In this document: positions 11,157-23,973 of the stretch, piece after piece
Numbering within the stretch: position 1 is the first letter of the stretch
Layout: each line of letters opens with the position of its first letter
Origin: Xiphophorus maculatus
Taxonomy: Eukaryota; Chordata; Actinopteri; Cyprinodontiformes; Poeciliidae
Assembly: GCF_002775205.1 (NCBI RefSeq)
Contig: NC_036457.1
Coordinates: 3,062,975 to 3,126,974 of the forward strand
DNA: 64,000 bases
Direction of reading: 5' to 3'
Program-made: the position numbers and the translations under genes
Notes under the pieces: model-generated
Told to the model about the DNA's origin: nothing
What the model saw: the letters and a program-made list of their open reading frames with translations, nothing else
The model's database searches: none

Positions 11157-12922
11157 GTACGTTCAGGCTAACACAGGAAACAGTTTCTATATGCGTTTTT
11201 ATTCCCAAAATGGGAAACACTAATAAAGGAACGCTGATTCACCTCTGTTCCTCTTTGTAGGCATAAAATTAACTCTTTAGCAAATATTTTTTTGTATCTA
11301 TTTTAAAGACTTTCCAGAAAGCTGACTTGTTTCAGTGTTGCTCTACACGAACAGGTCCATGTTGATCTCAATGTTATGGCACTCGGTGCTTTGACTTGGT
11401 GACTTTTCACTTTTTATTTTTGGCAGCTTTGCGCTTCCATACTTGTGGATAAACAAGGAGCAGGAGGGTGAACAAACAGGAATTGGTTTTTGACCTGGAT
11501 TATGCTGAGCGGTGAAGACGCATGTTCTCTGGGATTCTCCACGCTCTTTTTCTGGAGTGTTGCATTTCAAAAATACGGTATGTTTGTCCTTTTTTTTTTT
11601 GGACGATGTATATTTTATCTTTATATGATTAAAAACCAAAAACAGTGAGTATATGGAGATAATGTGGTTATTCCCAACAATCAAATATAATGTTATTTTT
11701 TAAAATTGAACTTACATCAGATTTGTTGTTGCTGATCCAGACAGAAATGATAAACGTATTTTATTTTGGAGCGACATCCAGAGGAAATGAAGCTGCGGTC
11801 CAGTTACCTCGGGATGCGGTCCAGTTTGACGTTACACCCGACGTAACGGCGACTTTCATCATAGTGACGTCCACACAGACCAGACATCATGTTGAACTTT
11901 ACGCTCCACAACCAAACACCATTTCAGTTTGTTCAGATTAGTTGCTGGTTCTACTCTACCATTGGTTTAAGACACACTCTTACATAAAATAAACATGTTT
12001 CCACCACAGCTTACTGCAAGGAGCGGCCATATTAAAACTCAAAGTCAGCCTTACAAGTCGTAACTGGGGCAAGTTGGCGTTGCTCCCAGTTTAATAGTGG
12101 GAAATCCAGCTTGTGAGGGCGATCTGCTTGATTTTACCAACTGGGATGTTGGATTTTCCCAATACAACTGGAACGCAGCATGAGTCCCCATGTATGAAGA
12201 GTATGTTAATTTAGCAACCCAGAAAACGGCATATAATTGCCATTGGATACTAATAACAAATCTGCCTGTTCTCCTTCCATTTTCTGGGTTTAATAGATGC
12301 ACTAACTCTAGAACTGTTTGGTCAAATGTTTGTGAAAAACGTTTCATTTAAATCTTGTGAGGTATAAGCATTTCCCATAACTACCATGTATAATAAATGA
12401 TACTAACAAGATTTTATAAAGGCTGGTATTGAGATTAACAAAGCAACTGCAAATAAAACAATAAATGAGAAGCTTGTCATTAGTCAAAGCCAGTTTAGTT
12501 GGTAATATTTTAGAAAGAAGTTTATGAAGGCTGCTATAAAATGAACCAATTACAAACATGACATTTTGGGTGCCTGACTTTTATTTAACTCTAAGAGCTG
12601 AAATGTTGTTATATATCAAATAAAGTTTATAGCTGCATTTTTAACAGTAAACTGCTGCCTAATGGTTTTTTGTGGATACAGCATAAAAAATGACAAAACA
12701 GAAGTGAAAGATGTTAAACGTATTGAGATCTTAAAGGGAGACGTTTGTTTCGTCGTTGTGAGCAGTTGTGGTGTTGCTGTGAAAACGGATCCTGATGCAG
12801 CAAACGTTTTCACCAAACCACTTCCCCCTTCGCCTCTCATGAAGGCCGAGTTTAAATTTGAAGCAAGTTTCATTCTTTTCAACCTTTTTTCTAACTGTGT
12901 TTTACCTGCTGCTGTTGCGTGA
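11157..12922. other. No gene seen
   Basis: AT-rich DNA without a supported exon. A GC-richer patch near 12055-12190 has the look of a dispersed element, but no terminal repeats were found. Confidence 0.4.
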
Positions 12923-12933
12923 TGCATGTTTTA

Positions 12934-13114
12934 TCCATCCATCCATCCATCCATTTTCTTCCGCTTATCCGAGGTCGGGTCGCGGGGGTAGCAGCTTCAG
13001 AAGGGAGGCCCAGACTTCCCTCTCCCCAGCCACTTCTTCTAGCTCTTCCGGGGGAATCCCGAGGCGTTCCCAGGCCAGCCGAGAGACATAGTCCCTCCAG
13101 CGTGTCCTGGGTCT
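12934..13114. mobile_element. Short retroposon fragment with CATC tail and 11-bp target duplication
   Basis: The fragment starts with tandem CATC units (ATCCATCCATCC), continues through GTCGGGTCGCGGGGGTAGCA and ends near GTCCTGGGTCT. The 11-mer TGCATGTTTTA stands directly on both sides (12923-12933 and 13115-13125). The matching place upstream of gene B (about 20565-20600) lacks the insert. The tetranucleotide tail suggests a 5'-truncated non-LTR retroposon whose tail lies on the left, so the source transcript ran on the minus strand. The family is not assigned. Confidence 0.75.
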
Positions 13115-13431
13115 TGCATGTTTTACTCAATGCTAAATCTGCAAAGATTCTTTGGAAAACTTTTGTTTATTTGAAAACTTTTGCTTCACTTTCAGTTCAC
13201 TTTTCCTTTCTAGCTGTGAGAAACGCCTCTGTCTCTCATGTGCTTTGTGGCTGAACACAATGTTCACCAAATGGCTTAAATATAAGTTTTTACACGTTTA
13301 CTTACTTGGTAATGTTAAAATATATTAACACTTAATGCAGATTAATCTGTTCTTTAAAAAACTTGTAACTTAGATAAAAGAAATGAAGCCTAAATAAACA
13401 TAAGAGATGAGGAAGTATCACCTCTCTAACA

Positions 13432-13437
13432 GGAAGT
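13432..13437 (+). promoter_or_regulatory. ETS-type GGAAGT site upstream of receptor A
   Basis: GGAAGT lies 83 bp before the start codon. A second GGAAGT is at 13411. Equivalent sites sit before B, C, D, F, G, H and I. Confidence 0.4.
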
Positions 13438-13514
13438 ACAGATGCCCTTCAACAAAATGCTTCTACCAGACGCTTTATTTAGTCAGAACAAGAACGACGA
13501 GGCGTCGATGAGCA

Positions 13515-16500
13515 ATGGCTGAGCTAAAATTGATCAAAGTTCATTTATTTCTAATCCTGGGGCTTCAGTTTATTGGTAAGAACATAAAGAAATATTTACT
13601 GTCTCAGAAAATATAGCTGGGTATCAGATCTAATTCTAGATGCTAAATTCAGTATACTGATGTTATATTTACACTTTTATGTATTAGAAATGAGCTGTTT
13701 TCTGTTATTAAACACGAGAATTGAACAATGCATCAGTTGGTTGACCTGAATCATCTTGAAATGTTTAGATTTATGCATTTTAAAAGTATTTTTCAGTGTC
13801 TTTTTTTTTTTTTTTAACCCAACAGTGTGCGCAGGTGGATCATCTGTTTTCATAAGATCTGGGGATGATATGGTTTTGTCTTGCCAACATGTGATAAGTG
13901 GTCAGATAAACTGTAATGGTACCACATGGCTCTATAGTAACCCCAGAGGCTCAGTAGAACTGGTTACACTGGGACAGGTTAAAAATGTTCAGAGTAAATC
14001 TAACAGACTGAGTGTTGCAGCAAAATGTTCTCTGGTAATGAGGAACATCACAGTGAAGGATGCTGGTTATTATGAATGCCAACAATATAAATCTGAAGCT
14101 GAACCCAGTAAACACATTCTGGTTCATCATTCTGGAGTTTCTCTGTCTGTTGTTCACAGTGAGTATGAATATGAAGTTATTTTTCTCTTCTACACTTTAT
14201 CACTGTTGTATCTATTTTAAAGATTGAGCTCAATAGTAGCCAGACTGTCCTATTTTGTCTAATTTGTGTAAAATTTCTCATCCAATATCTTATTTCTTGA
14301 CCAGTGAGTGAGCAGAAGGTTACAGATGTGGTGACATTAACCTGCTCTGTGGAGACACGCGGTCAGTGTGGATACAGAGTGAAATGGCTGACTGACTGTT
14401 CTACTGGGAATATCGCTTTGATCAACTGTACAACACAACACTCTGGCTGCTCTGCTGCAGTTTGTTTTATAGAGGATTCCTATACACAGAGGTGTGAGGT
14501 CCAGTGTGAAGTCACAGACGGTGAAACCAAACAGATCTTCAACTTCAACCATCAGTCCACTGAAGATAAATCAGGTGAGAAAAGTTTTTGCTACAGACTG
14601 AACAAAATAATCAGAAATACTTAATTTCATCTGGTTTGATGTTTGCATGTATTTTGTTTTTCTCATTCAGATTGAAAACATAAACCTAATAACTTCCTGG
14701 TTTTGTCCATTTATTTGCATGCAGGTAAAACTTCATGCAACCCAACAAGAAAACCGTTTGATACCACAACATCAGATCCAGCCACAAAACCTACAAACGT
14801 TCTCCTGTCAAATGAAGGTAATGAAACATTAACCATAAACTCCACCACAGCACTGAGTTCTGATAGTCAAAGAACCATTTGGTTCTTCTCATCATTGTCT
14901 GTTACCAGGACATTTCTTTCCACATAAAGGCGACACATGCTTGTTCAGTCAGGATCTTGTGTGAAATGCAAACATGTCAACATCCTACACTAATGGCCAA
15001 CTAAGAACAAGCATTCAGAGGAAATTATTATATGCAACCATTTAAAAAACTATATTTTTACCATTTAACCAACAGAACCATTTCATATGTTTGTTTCATT
15101 AATTATGCTTTCAACTATAAGGAAAAAGTAAAAACTAAAGCTGATCTCAAGTGTAACTTTTCATTAAGCTCCATCAGGAGCTCCCTACATTGCTGCTGCT
15201 GTGGTCTTAGTCGCACTCTTGACAGTTGCTGGGATTGTCATCAGATGGAGAACTAAACGTGAGAACATAAAACTTTAAATATTAAAATCAACAAGCGTTT
15301 TAACTGGATGTTAAAGTCGAGCCTGACGACTTTGCAGGAAACGTGAAGCAGGTGCATGTCTATGCTGTGAGTATCACTTTTATAACTAATTACACTATTC
15401 CTCTTTTTGAAAGCAGTTATTAATCAGCCTGCTTCTTTTCGTGGTTCAGGAAGTGAATCCAACTGTTCCAGTATCTACCACCAACCAGGAAACCAGCAGA
15501 GACAACGTGAGAACACACACAGCGCAAAGAAACCTCTGCTAATCATGACAACCGGAAACATGAGTTTCATATAAGATAAGATAAGATAAATCTTTATTGT
15601 CATTGTCACAAGGACAACGAAATTCAAAGGGTGCCATCAGTCGGTGCACATGCCCAAAAACAAAAAATAACTGTCTCACAATTCACACACAACGCAAGAA
15701 TCAACAAACAACTGGCAAAAAAAGAAAAATAAGAACAGCCACATTCTCATATACATCATTTATGATGATTAATGGTTGTTTTTGATTGCATTTAGTTTTG
15801 TTATTGCTGTCGGGTAGAAACTGTCTCTGAGACGGTTGGTTCTGGTTCTGGTTGCTCTGTATCTTCTGCCTGAAGGCAGCAGTGTGAACAGAGAAGGTCC
15901 GGGGTGAGAAGGGTCCTTTGTGATGTGTTGTGCTTTTCTTAGACAGCGGTCGCTGTGCAGGTCCTCCAGTGAGGGGAGAGGGCAGCCAATGATTTTTTGG
16001 GCTGTATTCACAACCCTTTGGAGAGCTTTCCTGTGAGCCGTAGTGCTGCTGTTATACCAGACGCAGATACAGTAGGTCAGTATGCTCTCTATGGAGCACT
16101 TGTAGAAGGACACCAGCAGCTTCTCCTTGATGCTGTTCCTCCTGAGAACCCTCAGGAAGTTCAGTCTTTGCTGGGCCGTTTTTATCAGCTCCAAGGTGTT
16201 CATGTTCCATGTGAGGCCCTGCTCAATGTGGACCCCCAGGAAACAGAAATCAGCTACCCTCTCCACACATTTCCCCCCAATGGTTAGTGGTGTAATGTCC
16301 GTTTTATTCCTCCTGTAATCTATTAGGAGTTCTTTTGTCTTTGAGTTGTTGAGGAGCAGATTGTTCTCCCTGCACCACTGCAACAGCCGCTCCACCTCTC
16401 CCCTGTAGGCGGACTCGTCACCTCCTGAGATGAGCCCCACCACTGTGGTGTCATCAGCAAACTTGATGATGCTGTTGCTGTGGTGGGCAGAGGTGCAGTC

Positions 16501-18339
16501 GTATGTGTACAGACAATAGAGCAGGGGGCTCAGCACACAGCCCTGTGGAGAGCCAGTACTAAGGCTGAGGGCAGTGGATGTATGTTTTCCCACCCTAACT
16601 CTCTGCTGTCGGTTGGTCAGGAAGCTCAGAATCCACATGCAGGTGGAGTGAGGGAGACCCAGGTCCCCCAGTTTGTCCACCAGTCTGTGAGGGAGGATGG
16701 TATTAAAAGCAGAGCTGTAGTCTACAAAGAGCGTCTGCACATAGCTCCCCTGCTGCTCCAGATGTGACAGAGCAGCATGGAGGGCCATGATCACAGCGTC
16801 CTCTGTGGATCTGTTGGCTCTGTAGGCAAACTGGTGGTGGTCAAAGCCAGGAGGGAGAAGTGCTGTGATGTGACCCCGGACCAGTTTTTCAAAACACTTC
16901 GTCACCACAGGGGTTAGTGCCACTGGCCGGTAGTCGTTGAGGCAGGAGATGTGAGGTTTCTTGGGTATGGGGACTATGGTGGAAGATTTCAGGCAGGATG
17001 GGACTGTAGACAGGCCTAGGGACTGGTTGAAGATCCTGGTGAAGACTCCAGCCAGCTGATCGGCGCAGTCTTTCAGGACACGTCCAGGGACGCCATCAGG
17101 TCTAGCAGCCTTCCTTGGGTTGACAGCCCGCAGTATGCGCCTCACCTCGTGCTCCTCTACAACGAGGGGTGTGGTGTTGTGGGTCGCTTGGTGTAGTGTG
17201 GCTGCCTCTGTTGGCTTCACCTCAAAGCGGGCAAAGTAGAGGTTCAGCTCCTCTGCCAACGTGGCGTCGCCTTCCGCAGCTGCGAGGTTGGTCCTGTAGT
17301 TGGTGAGATGCTGGATTCCCTACCACACCTGCCTGCTGTTGTTACTGTCAAGGTAGCCCTCTATCCTCCTCCTGTAGTCAGACTTAGCCATTCTGATGCC
17401 GCTCTTCAAGTTAGCTCGGGCTGTACTGTAGACGGTCCTGTCCCCAGACCTGAAGTTGGTATTCCTGGTCTTTAGCAGTCGCTGGACCTCCTGAGTCATC
17501 CAGGGCTTCTGGTTTGGGAAGACCCGGATGCGTTTATCCACAGCTACAGTGTCAATACAGTACTTGATGTAGCACAGATATTAAGATTACTGTTCAAAAG
17601 CTCATAAAGCATCTAGAGTTCGATGTCTGCCTCTTTTAAAATAAACTGTTAAATTAGAAACGACTGTAACAAGATAAACCTGTCAAAGTTACTCTTCATG
17701 TCTCAGATGTTAAACTAAATGTTTCTTCTGCAGGTGGAGGATGAAGATGGTGTCTACTACTCCACCATCAGTGAAACTCCAGTCAGGTTTAATGTAAGTG
17801 TGATGCTAGTCAGTAAGATGTTCTTTACTCCTCGTCTCAATCTGACTGAAAGTTTTCACTCTGCTCCTCATTTTATCAGACTTGAATTTAAACTAAAGAT
17901 TTTGACATTTCTTGTTGTTTCAAACCCACCAATGTTTGGAGTTTTTCAGCAGCACCACAGCCCAAAAAATGCGCAGATATGCAGAGAGTTGGTATTAGTG
18001 AAACATGAAATCTTTATTTTTGCAAACTTGTGTTTGCTCCACATGTCGGTGTGTCACGTTATGTGATTTTGTCTGGAAAAACAAACAGAAATTGATAGGT
18101 TGGAGCTAAATAGGATAAAAATAAAAGATAAAAAACTTGAAGCAGCTGTGTTAACATTTGTCAGGTTTTTGTGAATCAAACAGGAAGTATCTTATACCTT
18201 TTTGTTTTTTATTTTTCTCCAGGTTGTTGGTGAAAGGGACGACATGACCTACAGCACTGTGGGAGCTCCAGGCCCGCCTGCTGCAGCCTTTACTGATCCC
18301 AACGGCCTCTACTCTCTCCTCACCGCTCCAGGCAAATAG
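13515..18339 (+). CDS. Ig-superfamily receptor A (two Ig domains, TM, ITIM tail; 366 aa)
   Basis: Nine exons: 13515-13575 signal peptide (MAELKLIKVHLFLILGLQFI); 13826-14158 Ig1; 14305-14574 Ig2; 14725-14817 stalk; 15178-15258 transmembrane; 15338-15366; 15450-15506; 17734-17793; 18223-18339 (TAG). All phases join with no stop. Ig1 has four cysteines: B strand (VLSC), before the core Trp (NCNGTTW), E strand (KCSLVM) and F strand (YECQQ). Ig2 has eight cysteines. The membrane segment has no charged residue and ends VIRWR. The tail holds one canonical ITIM (VYYSTI) and two weaker motifs (MTYSTV, GLYSLL). ITIMs recruit SH2 phosphatases in related receptors, so an inhibitory surface receptor is inferred. 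Intron 7 holds a LINE. AATAAA is at 18507. KCS replaces the NCS sequon of the other copies. Ligand unknown. Confidence 0.85.
15571..17580 (-). mobile_element. 5'-truncated L2-like LINE in intron 7 of receptor A
   Basis: A reverse-transcriptase frame runs on the minus strand from about 17580 to 15769. It contains the catalytic box FADD, the upstream VDYSSAFNT motif, GSPQGCVLSPLLY, and the C-terminal LPSGRRYRATRTRTNRL typical of fish L2/CR1-group elements. It is open except for one TAG codon (plus-strand 17320-17322). The endonuclease end is missing, so the copy is 5'-truncated. The 3' tail is a run of ATAAG units at 15571-15590. It lies antisense to the receptor and lengthens intron 7 to 2.2 kb, against 132 bp in receptor B. 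Confidence 0.85.
15769..17541 (-). pseudogene. LINE reverse transcriptase, interrupted by one stop
   Basis: Two consecutive frames (17541-17320 and 17259-15769) read as one protein separated by a single in-frame TAG. Fingers, palm and thumb motifs are present in order: PDGVPGRVLK, NDYRPVALTPVVTKCFEKL, HHQFAYRANRSTEDA, VDYSSAFNT, SPQGCVLSPLLY and IIKFADDTTVV. The missing N-terminal endonuclease and the stop make it inactive as it stands. Confidence 0.85.
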
Positions 18340-20050
18340 GTTGGAATGAGACTTTAATAATACTTTTCTGTTAAATTAGTAACATGTAAGTTCCAGATGT
18401 TGGTGGTTCTGAGTGACTCTTATATCTCTCTTTGTTTTAAAACGAATTCGATAATTTTGTCTGACATTTGCTTTTATCAGTTTCCTGTATTTCTATCAGC
18501 TGCATCAATAAAATAGTTTGTTGTCGTTACATGGGTATTACAGTCACTAATGTATACTTCTGTAGGTTTGTAGATATCTGAAAGCTGATTATAATAAATA
18601 GAAACTAAAGAGAAGCATTAGATTATTACACTCAGATGACACATTTACTACTTCCTGTTTAACAGCCATCAAGCAGCCGAGTCACACTTACCGCTCCCTG
18701 GAGTTACCAGAAGTACTAATGTTTTATTTCTTCCTTTCTTTCTTCTTCTTTTGCACCATATGATCATGCTCTACTTAATTTTATGTAACTTCATCACTTC
18801 TCTAGTTCAGCTGCAGGTTTATGAAGTTATTGAAACGAGAAAAATCATCAGAATTTGCAATATAACACATTTCTGAGAAACAAACTTATTTACTCAGCTG
18901 CATGTTTGAAAACACAACATATTAATCATTATTTTAATTGCTATATTTTCTAATTAATAAATTTACTCCTTATCATTTTGTCATAGTCACATTTTCAAGA
19001 ATAATTCATCCAGTAGGAGGCACTGTTGAGTGAGATATTAATGTACCATATAGAAGTCATCGGCAACAGATATAGAAAATCTCATAATGAGAAGTTTTTT
19101 TTTTTGTTTTTTTTTTGAGTGGCAGAAACGGGCTTCCATTAAAAAACAGTGAGTAAAAACTGAAGCGATGATTTATGTTTTTAGTTGAGCACATAAACAT
19201 AGATTTTTACATTTCTCAATGTTTTAACTTGACATGTTGTTACATTTAATTTGAATTAGATTAATATTTTTAGGATGTCTCTAATATAAATCTGTATAGT
19301 TTCAGGACTCTACATTCATATTCTCCAGTTTTTAAAAATGATCTGTTAATAAAATGATTTTAGTTTCATCTCAAATGGGTTTGTCTTCAGTTGCAGAATG
19401 ATGATGATTTTTATTATGAACTGTGAAAAGACTGGACACTGTTTTGGTTTCTGTCTAAATCCAGTGATCAACAACATCAAATCCACAATAAAGTTCCCAA
19501 AATCCCAAACTGCACTTTGCATCAAATCTTTATTTTATTTTGTAATTATATTCATTACACACAAGAGGGCAGTATAGAGCCAGAATCAATAATTGTTATC
19601 AGGTTTTAAATAGTCAGACAGAAACTTGTTCTGTTTTGCTCCAGTTTGTAACCACAGAGATGCTTTTACTGATGTAAACAGTTTCAAATGTTCTGGTTTG
19701 ACACTTGGGTCCCTCTTACCTTCATTAAATGGGCCAGAAGTTGAGTTGAATTCACCTTCTGGTTCTATCAGGTTCTGTTCACAACAAAGCTGTTATCAGT
19801 GTGCGATGTGTCCACTTCTCTTTCTGTGGCTCTTCTAGTCTCTCTGTATCTATGTTATAATCTGCTGTTGACGCTTTAAGCTCAGCTTCAGCCTGAGAAC
19901 TTCCTGTTTGTCGCCGTCCAGTGACGAGATCCTGTTGACCAGAAGTTGCTTATTGTCTTGGTCACATGACAGAATGTGAACGGCATGATGACTATTAAAA
20001 AACCAACTATGATGAAAGCAGGAAATGCATTAGTTGACTCACGGACTGAA
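18340..20050 (+). repeat. Duplicated downstream flank, copy 1 (after receptor A)
   Basis: This sequence is nearly identical to 23974-25050 after receptor B, including the AATAAA region, the phrase TTACCGCTCCCTGGAGTTAC and the region around GTTCTGTTCACAACAAAGCT. Copy 1 has about 600 bases near 19050-19640 that are absent from copy 2. It contains no supported exon. Confidence 0.85.
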
Positions 20051-20689
20051 CAGTTGGTGTGAATTTTGGACTTAAGCTCAAAGTTGGAGAACAACAAGTT
20101 GTGAAAAAATCTCCTGAAACATTGAAAAGCTGGATACATGCATACAAAAATTTAGAAAAGGTCACACTAAAGTTACCTATAGAGGTCATAGTTCACCGTA
20201 GTTACTCTTGATATTTTACTCGCTGAATATCGCATTTTGTAAATGAACAAAGCAGCTGCTAACAGAGCAATCAATAACAGTAAAGGTTATTTCTATGCAA
20301 AAACTAGTTATTAGTATAACGTAGCAAGAAGTATAACAAGAATACTAATTAACTGGATGTAAAGTGACTCTTTTCTAAGCTAAAATAAACATGAGTTTCT
20401 CGTTGTTTTAACACATTCTTTTTCTTTTTTGAAAACCAGCAGAGCTATGCAGTGAACCACTTTCTCACCAAATGACTTCCCCCTTCATGTGAATGTCTGA
20501 GTTAAAAGTAGAAACAAGTTGTGCTAAAATTTCACCTTAAACTTTCTGCTTTACTTGCTGCTATTGTAACTTTTACATGAATTTGATTTCAATGCTGAGT
20601 CTACAAAGACTGACTGTTAAACTTTTCTCTTAAAGACCTTCTAAACATTCAGTTTAGTTCACTTCCGCTTTATGACGGTGAGAAACGCC

Positions 20690-22150
20690 TGTCTCTGATG
20701 CGCTTTGTGGTTGAACACAATGTTCACAAAAAGGCATTAAGATGCATTTTAGCCTGTTTAGATCTTAGCAAAGTAAAATATGAATGTGAGAGTTAAAATG
20801 TCTAATTTTAGCTCAGACATTCATCTGAGAACTGAAGAGGGAAGTGCTTTGATGAGAATGTGGGCAGCAGCAGAGAGCTGCTGGTTTTCACAGCAACAAG
20901 TTTAGTTTATTGTTAAATGCCATGAATCGAGGGAAAGTATTTATTGCGATGTTGAATCCTGCTGGCTGAATGTGGCTGTGGCTTAAAAGTGCTTTGAGTT
21001 GTTGGTAGAACCTGAAATGTGTGGATATGTGACTGATGTTCGATGGCTTATAAAGATGCAGTTAAATATGAGGCAACAATTTGAGTAGTGTGTGTAATAA
21101 TCCAGTTCATCTGTTACAAATGATGATTTTCATATTAAGTATCATCACAATGAGAGTGAAAGTCTTAAAGACTCTTAACCCAACATACTGACCAACCTGT
21201 TGCGCTCAGGTTTAAGAAAAAAAAGTGATCTGGTTTCTGAATGTATTTTGTCTTTTGAGATGCAAAACGGAAAAAGTTTCGCATGGGAAACTTTTAAAAG
21301 CTCTGAAGGTTTTACCACAATGATGATGCAATAAATGACCAAGTTACATACTACTTATTTCCTAACATAATGAGTATGTGAGAAAGTAACACCTCTTTTA
21401 TCACGGAAGTACAGACGACCTTCAATAGTTGCCAGTGTCGGTTTAGTTCATTAGAACAAGAAAGACGGAAGCATCAAGGAGCAATGGCTGAACTAAAATG
21501 GATTAAAGTTCATTTATTTCTGTTCCTGGGGCTTCAGTTTACTGGTAAGAACATAAAGAAATATTTAAATGGCTCAGAAAATATAGCTGCTCATAATCAT
21601 AACAAGGAAACGTTTTATTTATAATGCTACCACAAGTCAGTCATTTTCTGTCATTGAACATCTGAAATATGTCTGCAAGCTTCCAGTTAAATTGAATGAT
21701 CTTGAAATGTTCAAGTTTCTGTATTTATGTCTTTTTTACTGTCTGTTTTTGTCAACAGTGTGCACAATAACTGGATCATCTGTTTTCATAAGATCTGGGG
21801 ATGATATGGTTTTGTCTTGCCAACATGTGATAAGTGGTCAGATAAACTGTAATGGTACCACATGGTTCTATAGTTACACCAGCGGCTCAGTAGAACTGGT
21901 TGAACTGGGACAGGTTAAAAATGTTCAGAGTAAATCTAACAGACTGAGTGTTGCAGCAAACTGTTCTCTGGTGATGAGGAACATCACAGTGAAGGATGCT
22001 GGTTATTATGAATGCCAACAATATAAATCTGAAGCTGAACCCAGTAAACACATTCTGGTTCATCATTCTGGAGTTTCTCTGTCTGTTGTTCACAGTGAGT
22101 ATGAATATGAAGTTATTTTCTCTTCTACACTTTATCACTGTTGTATCTAT
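20690..22150 (+). repeat. Duplicated block, copy 1 (upstream region to Ig1 of receptor B)
   Basis: Nearly identical to 25135-26925 (receptor C), from the phrase GATGCGCTTTGTGGTTGAAC through the promoter, signal exon and Ig1 exon. Copy 2 has about 340 extra bases (25349-25690). This shows that B and C share a tandem duplication. Confidence 0.85.
21405..21410 (+). promoter_or_regulatory. ETS-type GGAAGT site upstream of receptor B
   Basis: GGAAGT 79 bp before the start codon. The same position is conserved at 26184 before receptor C. Confidence 0.4.
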
Positions 22151-23973
22151 TTTAAAGATTGAGCTCAATAGTAGCCAGACTGTCTATTGTATAATTGTAT
22201 AATTTGTATATTTTATGTAAAATTTCTCTTCCAATATCTTATTTCTTGACCAGTGAGTGAGCAGAAGGTTACAGATGTGGTGACATTAACCTGCTCTGTG
22301 GAGACACGCGGTCAGTGTGGATACAGAGTGAAATGGCTGACTGACTGTTCTACTGGGAATATCGCTTTGATCAACTGTACAACACAACACTCTGGCTGCT
22401 CTGCTGCAGTTTGTTTTATAGAGGATTCCTACACACAGAGGTGTGAGTTCCAGTGTGAAGTCACAAACGGTGAAACCAAACAGATCTTCAACTTCAACCA
22501 TCAGTTCACTGAAGATAAATCAGGTGAGAAGACTTGTTTCAGGTTGAATAAAAATAATCAGGCATATTTAATCTCATTTGTTTTTTTGCATCTTGTGGAG
22601 GGGAAAACATGAACCAAATAACTTATTGATTCTGTTTGTCTGCAGGTGGAACCACATGCATCCCAACAAGTATAGTTGAAGATACCACAAAACTAATTAC
22701 AGCCACAATACATCCAACCATTTCAACGTTTAATAAAGACAAAGGTAATTAAAAATGAGACTCCATCTTGATACCCCAACAGTCAAAACTACTTGGTTCT
22801 TCCACCATTACCTGTTACCAGAACAAAAGTTCTTTCCACATCAGCACAAATGTCCCAACATTAAGGTGACAAGAGTTTGTTGAGTCAGCGTCTGGCAGAA
22901 AATATAAACATGGCTCCTGCACTAACATTTAGCATAAGTGAGTTGTATTGATTATATTTTCACCCATAAGACTAAAGTAAAAAGGAGATAAATTCCTTAA
23001 CAGGTGATCTAAGATGTAATTTTTTTACTGGTTTGTTGTCAGGAGCTCCTTACATTGCTGTTGCTGTGGTTTTAGTCACAATCTTGATATTTGCTGGGAT
23101 TGTCATCAGGTGGAGAACTAAACGTGAGGAAACTTTAAATATTAACAAAAATCATCATGCATTGTAATTCTGGAGGTTAAATCCAAACCTGATGTCTTTG
23201 CAGAAAACCAAAGACAGGTGCACGACTGTCCTGTGAGTATAATCACTGTTATAACCAATTTCTCAATTCTTCTTTGTGAAAGCATTAAAATGATTATTCA
23301 TAACTGTCTTTTTGTGTAGAATCTGAATCTAAATGCTCCAGTGCCTCCTACCCTCCTGGAAAACAGCCATGGCAACGTGAGAACACAAACATAAAAACAG
23401 ATTTTTAAAGTTGTGCCTTTTAAAAATAGATTGCTAAATGTGATAACATATTAATTAAAGTAACTGTACATCTCACTGAAGTAAAACTACATCTTTCTCC
23501 ATTAGCAGGTTGATCCAGAAGATAGTGTCTGCTACGCCACCATCAGTAAAGCCCAAGTAAGGTTTAATGTAAGTGTGACTCCAGTCAGTAAGTGGAGACA
23601 TATGTAAGATTTTAATCTCTAGAAAAGTCTCAATAAAAGCCGTTCCAAGTTTTCACACTTGAAATGGCTCAAATAAAGCGAGGACTCAGCAAAACAGATA
23701 ATGGGCTAAAAGTTGAAGACATTCAGAACAACAGACAACAATCCCAAGTCTGGCTGTTGGAGAAAATTAACCCTGAGAGCAGACCGCAATGTGCTAAAAG
23801 TCTAAAAGTATCATCACTTCATCAGGTGGCTTGTTTGACTTTTCCTTTTTTTTCAGATTGTTGGTGAAAGAGACAACGTGATCTACAGCACTGTGTCGGC
23901 TGCTGGCCCGTCTGCTGCAGCACCATCTGACCCCAACAACCTGTACGCCACCATCACCGCCCCAGGAACATAG
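21484..23973 (+). CDS. Ig-superfamily receptor B (two Ig domains, TM, ITIM tail; 369 aa)
   Basis: Nine exons: 21484-21544 signal peptide; 21759-22094 Ig1; 22254-22523 Ig2; 22646-22744 stalk; 23043-23123 transmembrane; 23204-23232; 23320-23376; 23509-23568; 23857-23973 (TAG). The frame is intact throughout. Ig1 keeps the four-cysteine plan and the NCS sequon. Ig2 is nearly identical to that of A, with eight cysteines. The transmembrane segment (AVAVVLVTILIFAGIVI) has no charge. The tail has two canonical ITIMs (VCYATI, VIYSTV) and a third related motif (NLYATI). This is the most compact, undisturbed copy of the A-C subgroup and a good reference for its gene structure. AATAAA is at 24141. An inhibitory function is inferred from the motifs. 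Confidence 0.88.

Noticed and set aside
13756-13825. Extension of the Ig1 frame upstream of the acceptor (MKCLDLCILKVFF and similar in B and C)
   Set aside because: It reads through the polypyrimidine tract of intron 1. The true signal peptide is the separate exon at 13515, as in all copies.
16480-16767. Plus-strand frames inside the LINE
   Set aside because: They are shadows of the reverse-transcriptase frame on the other strand.
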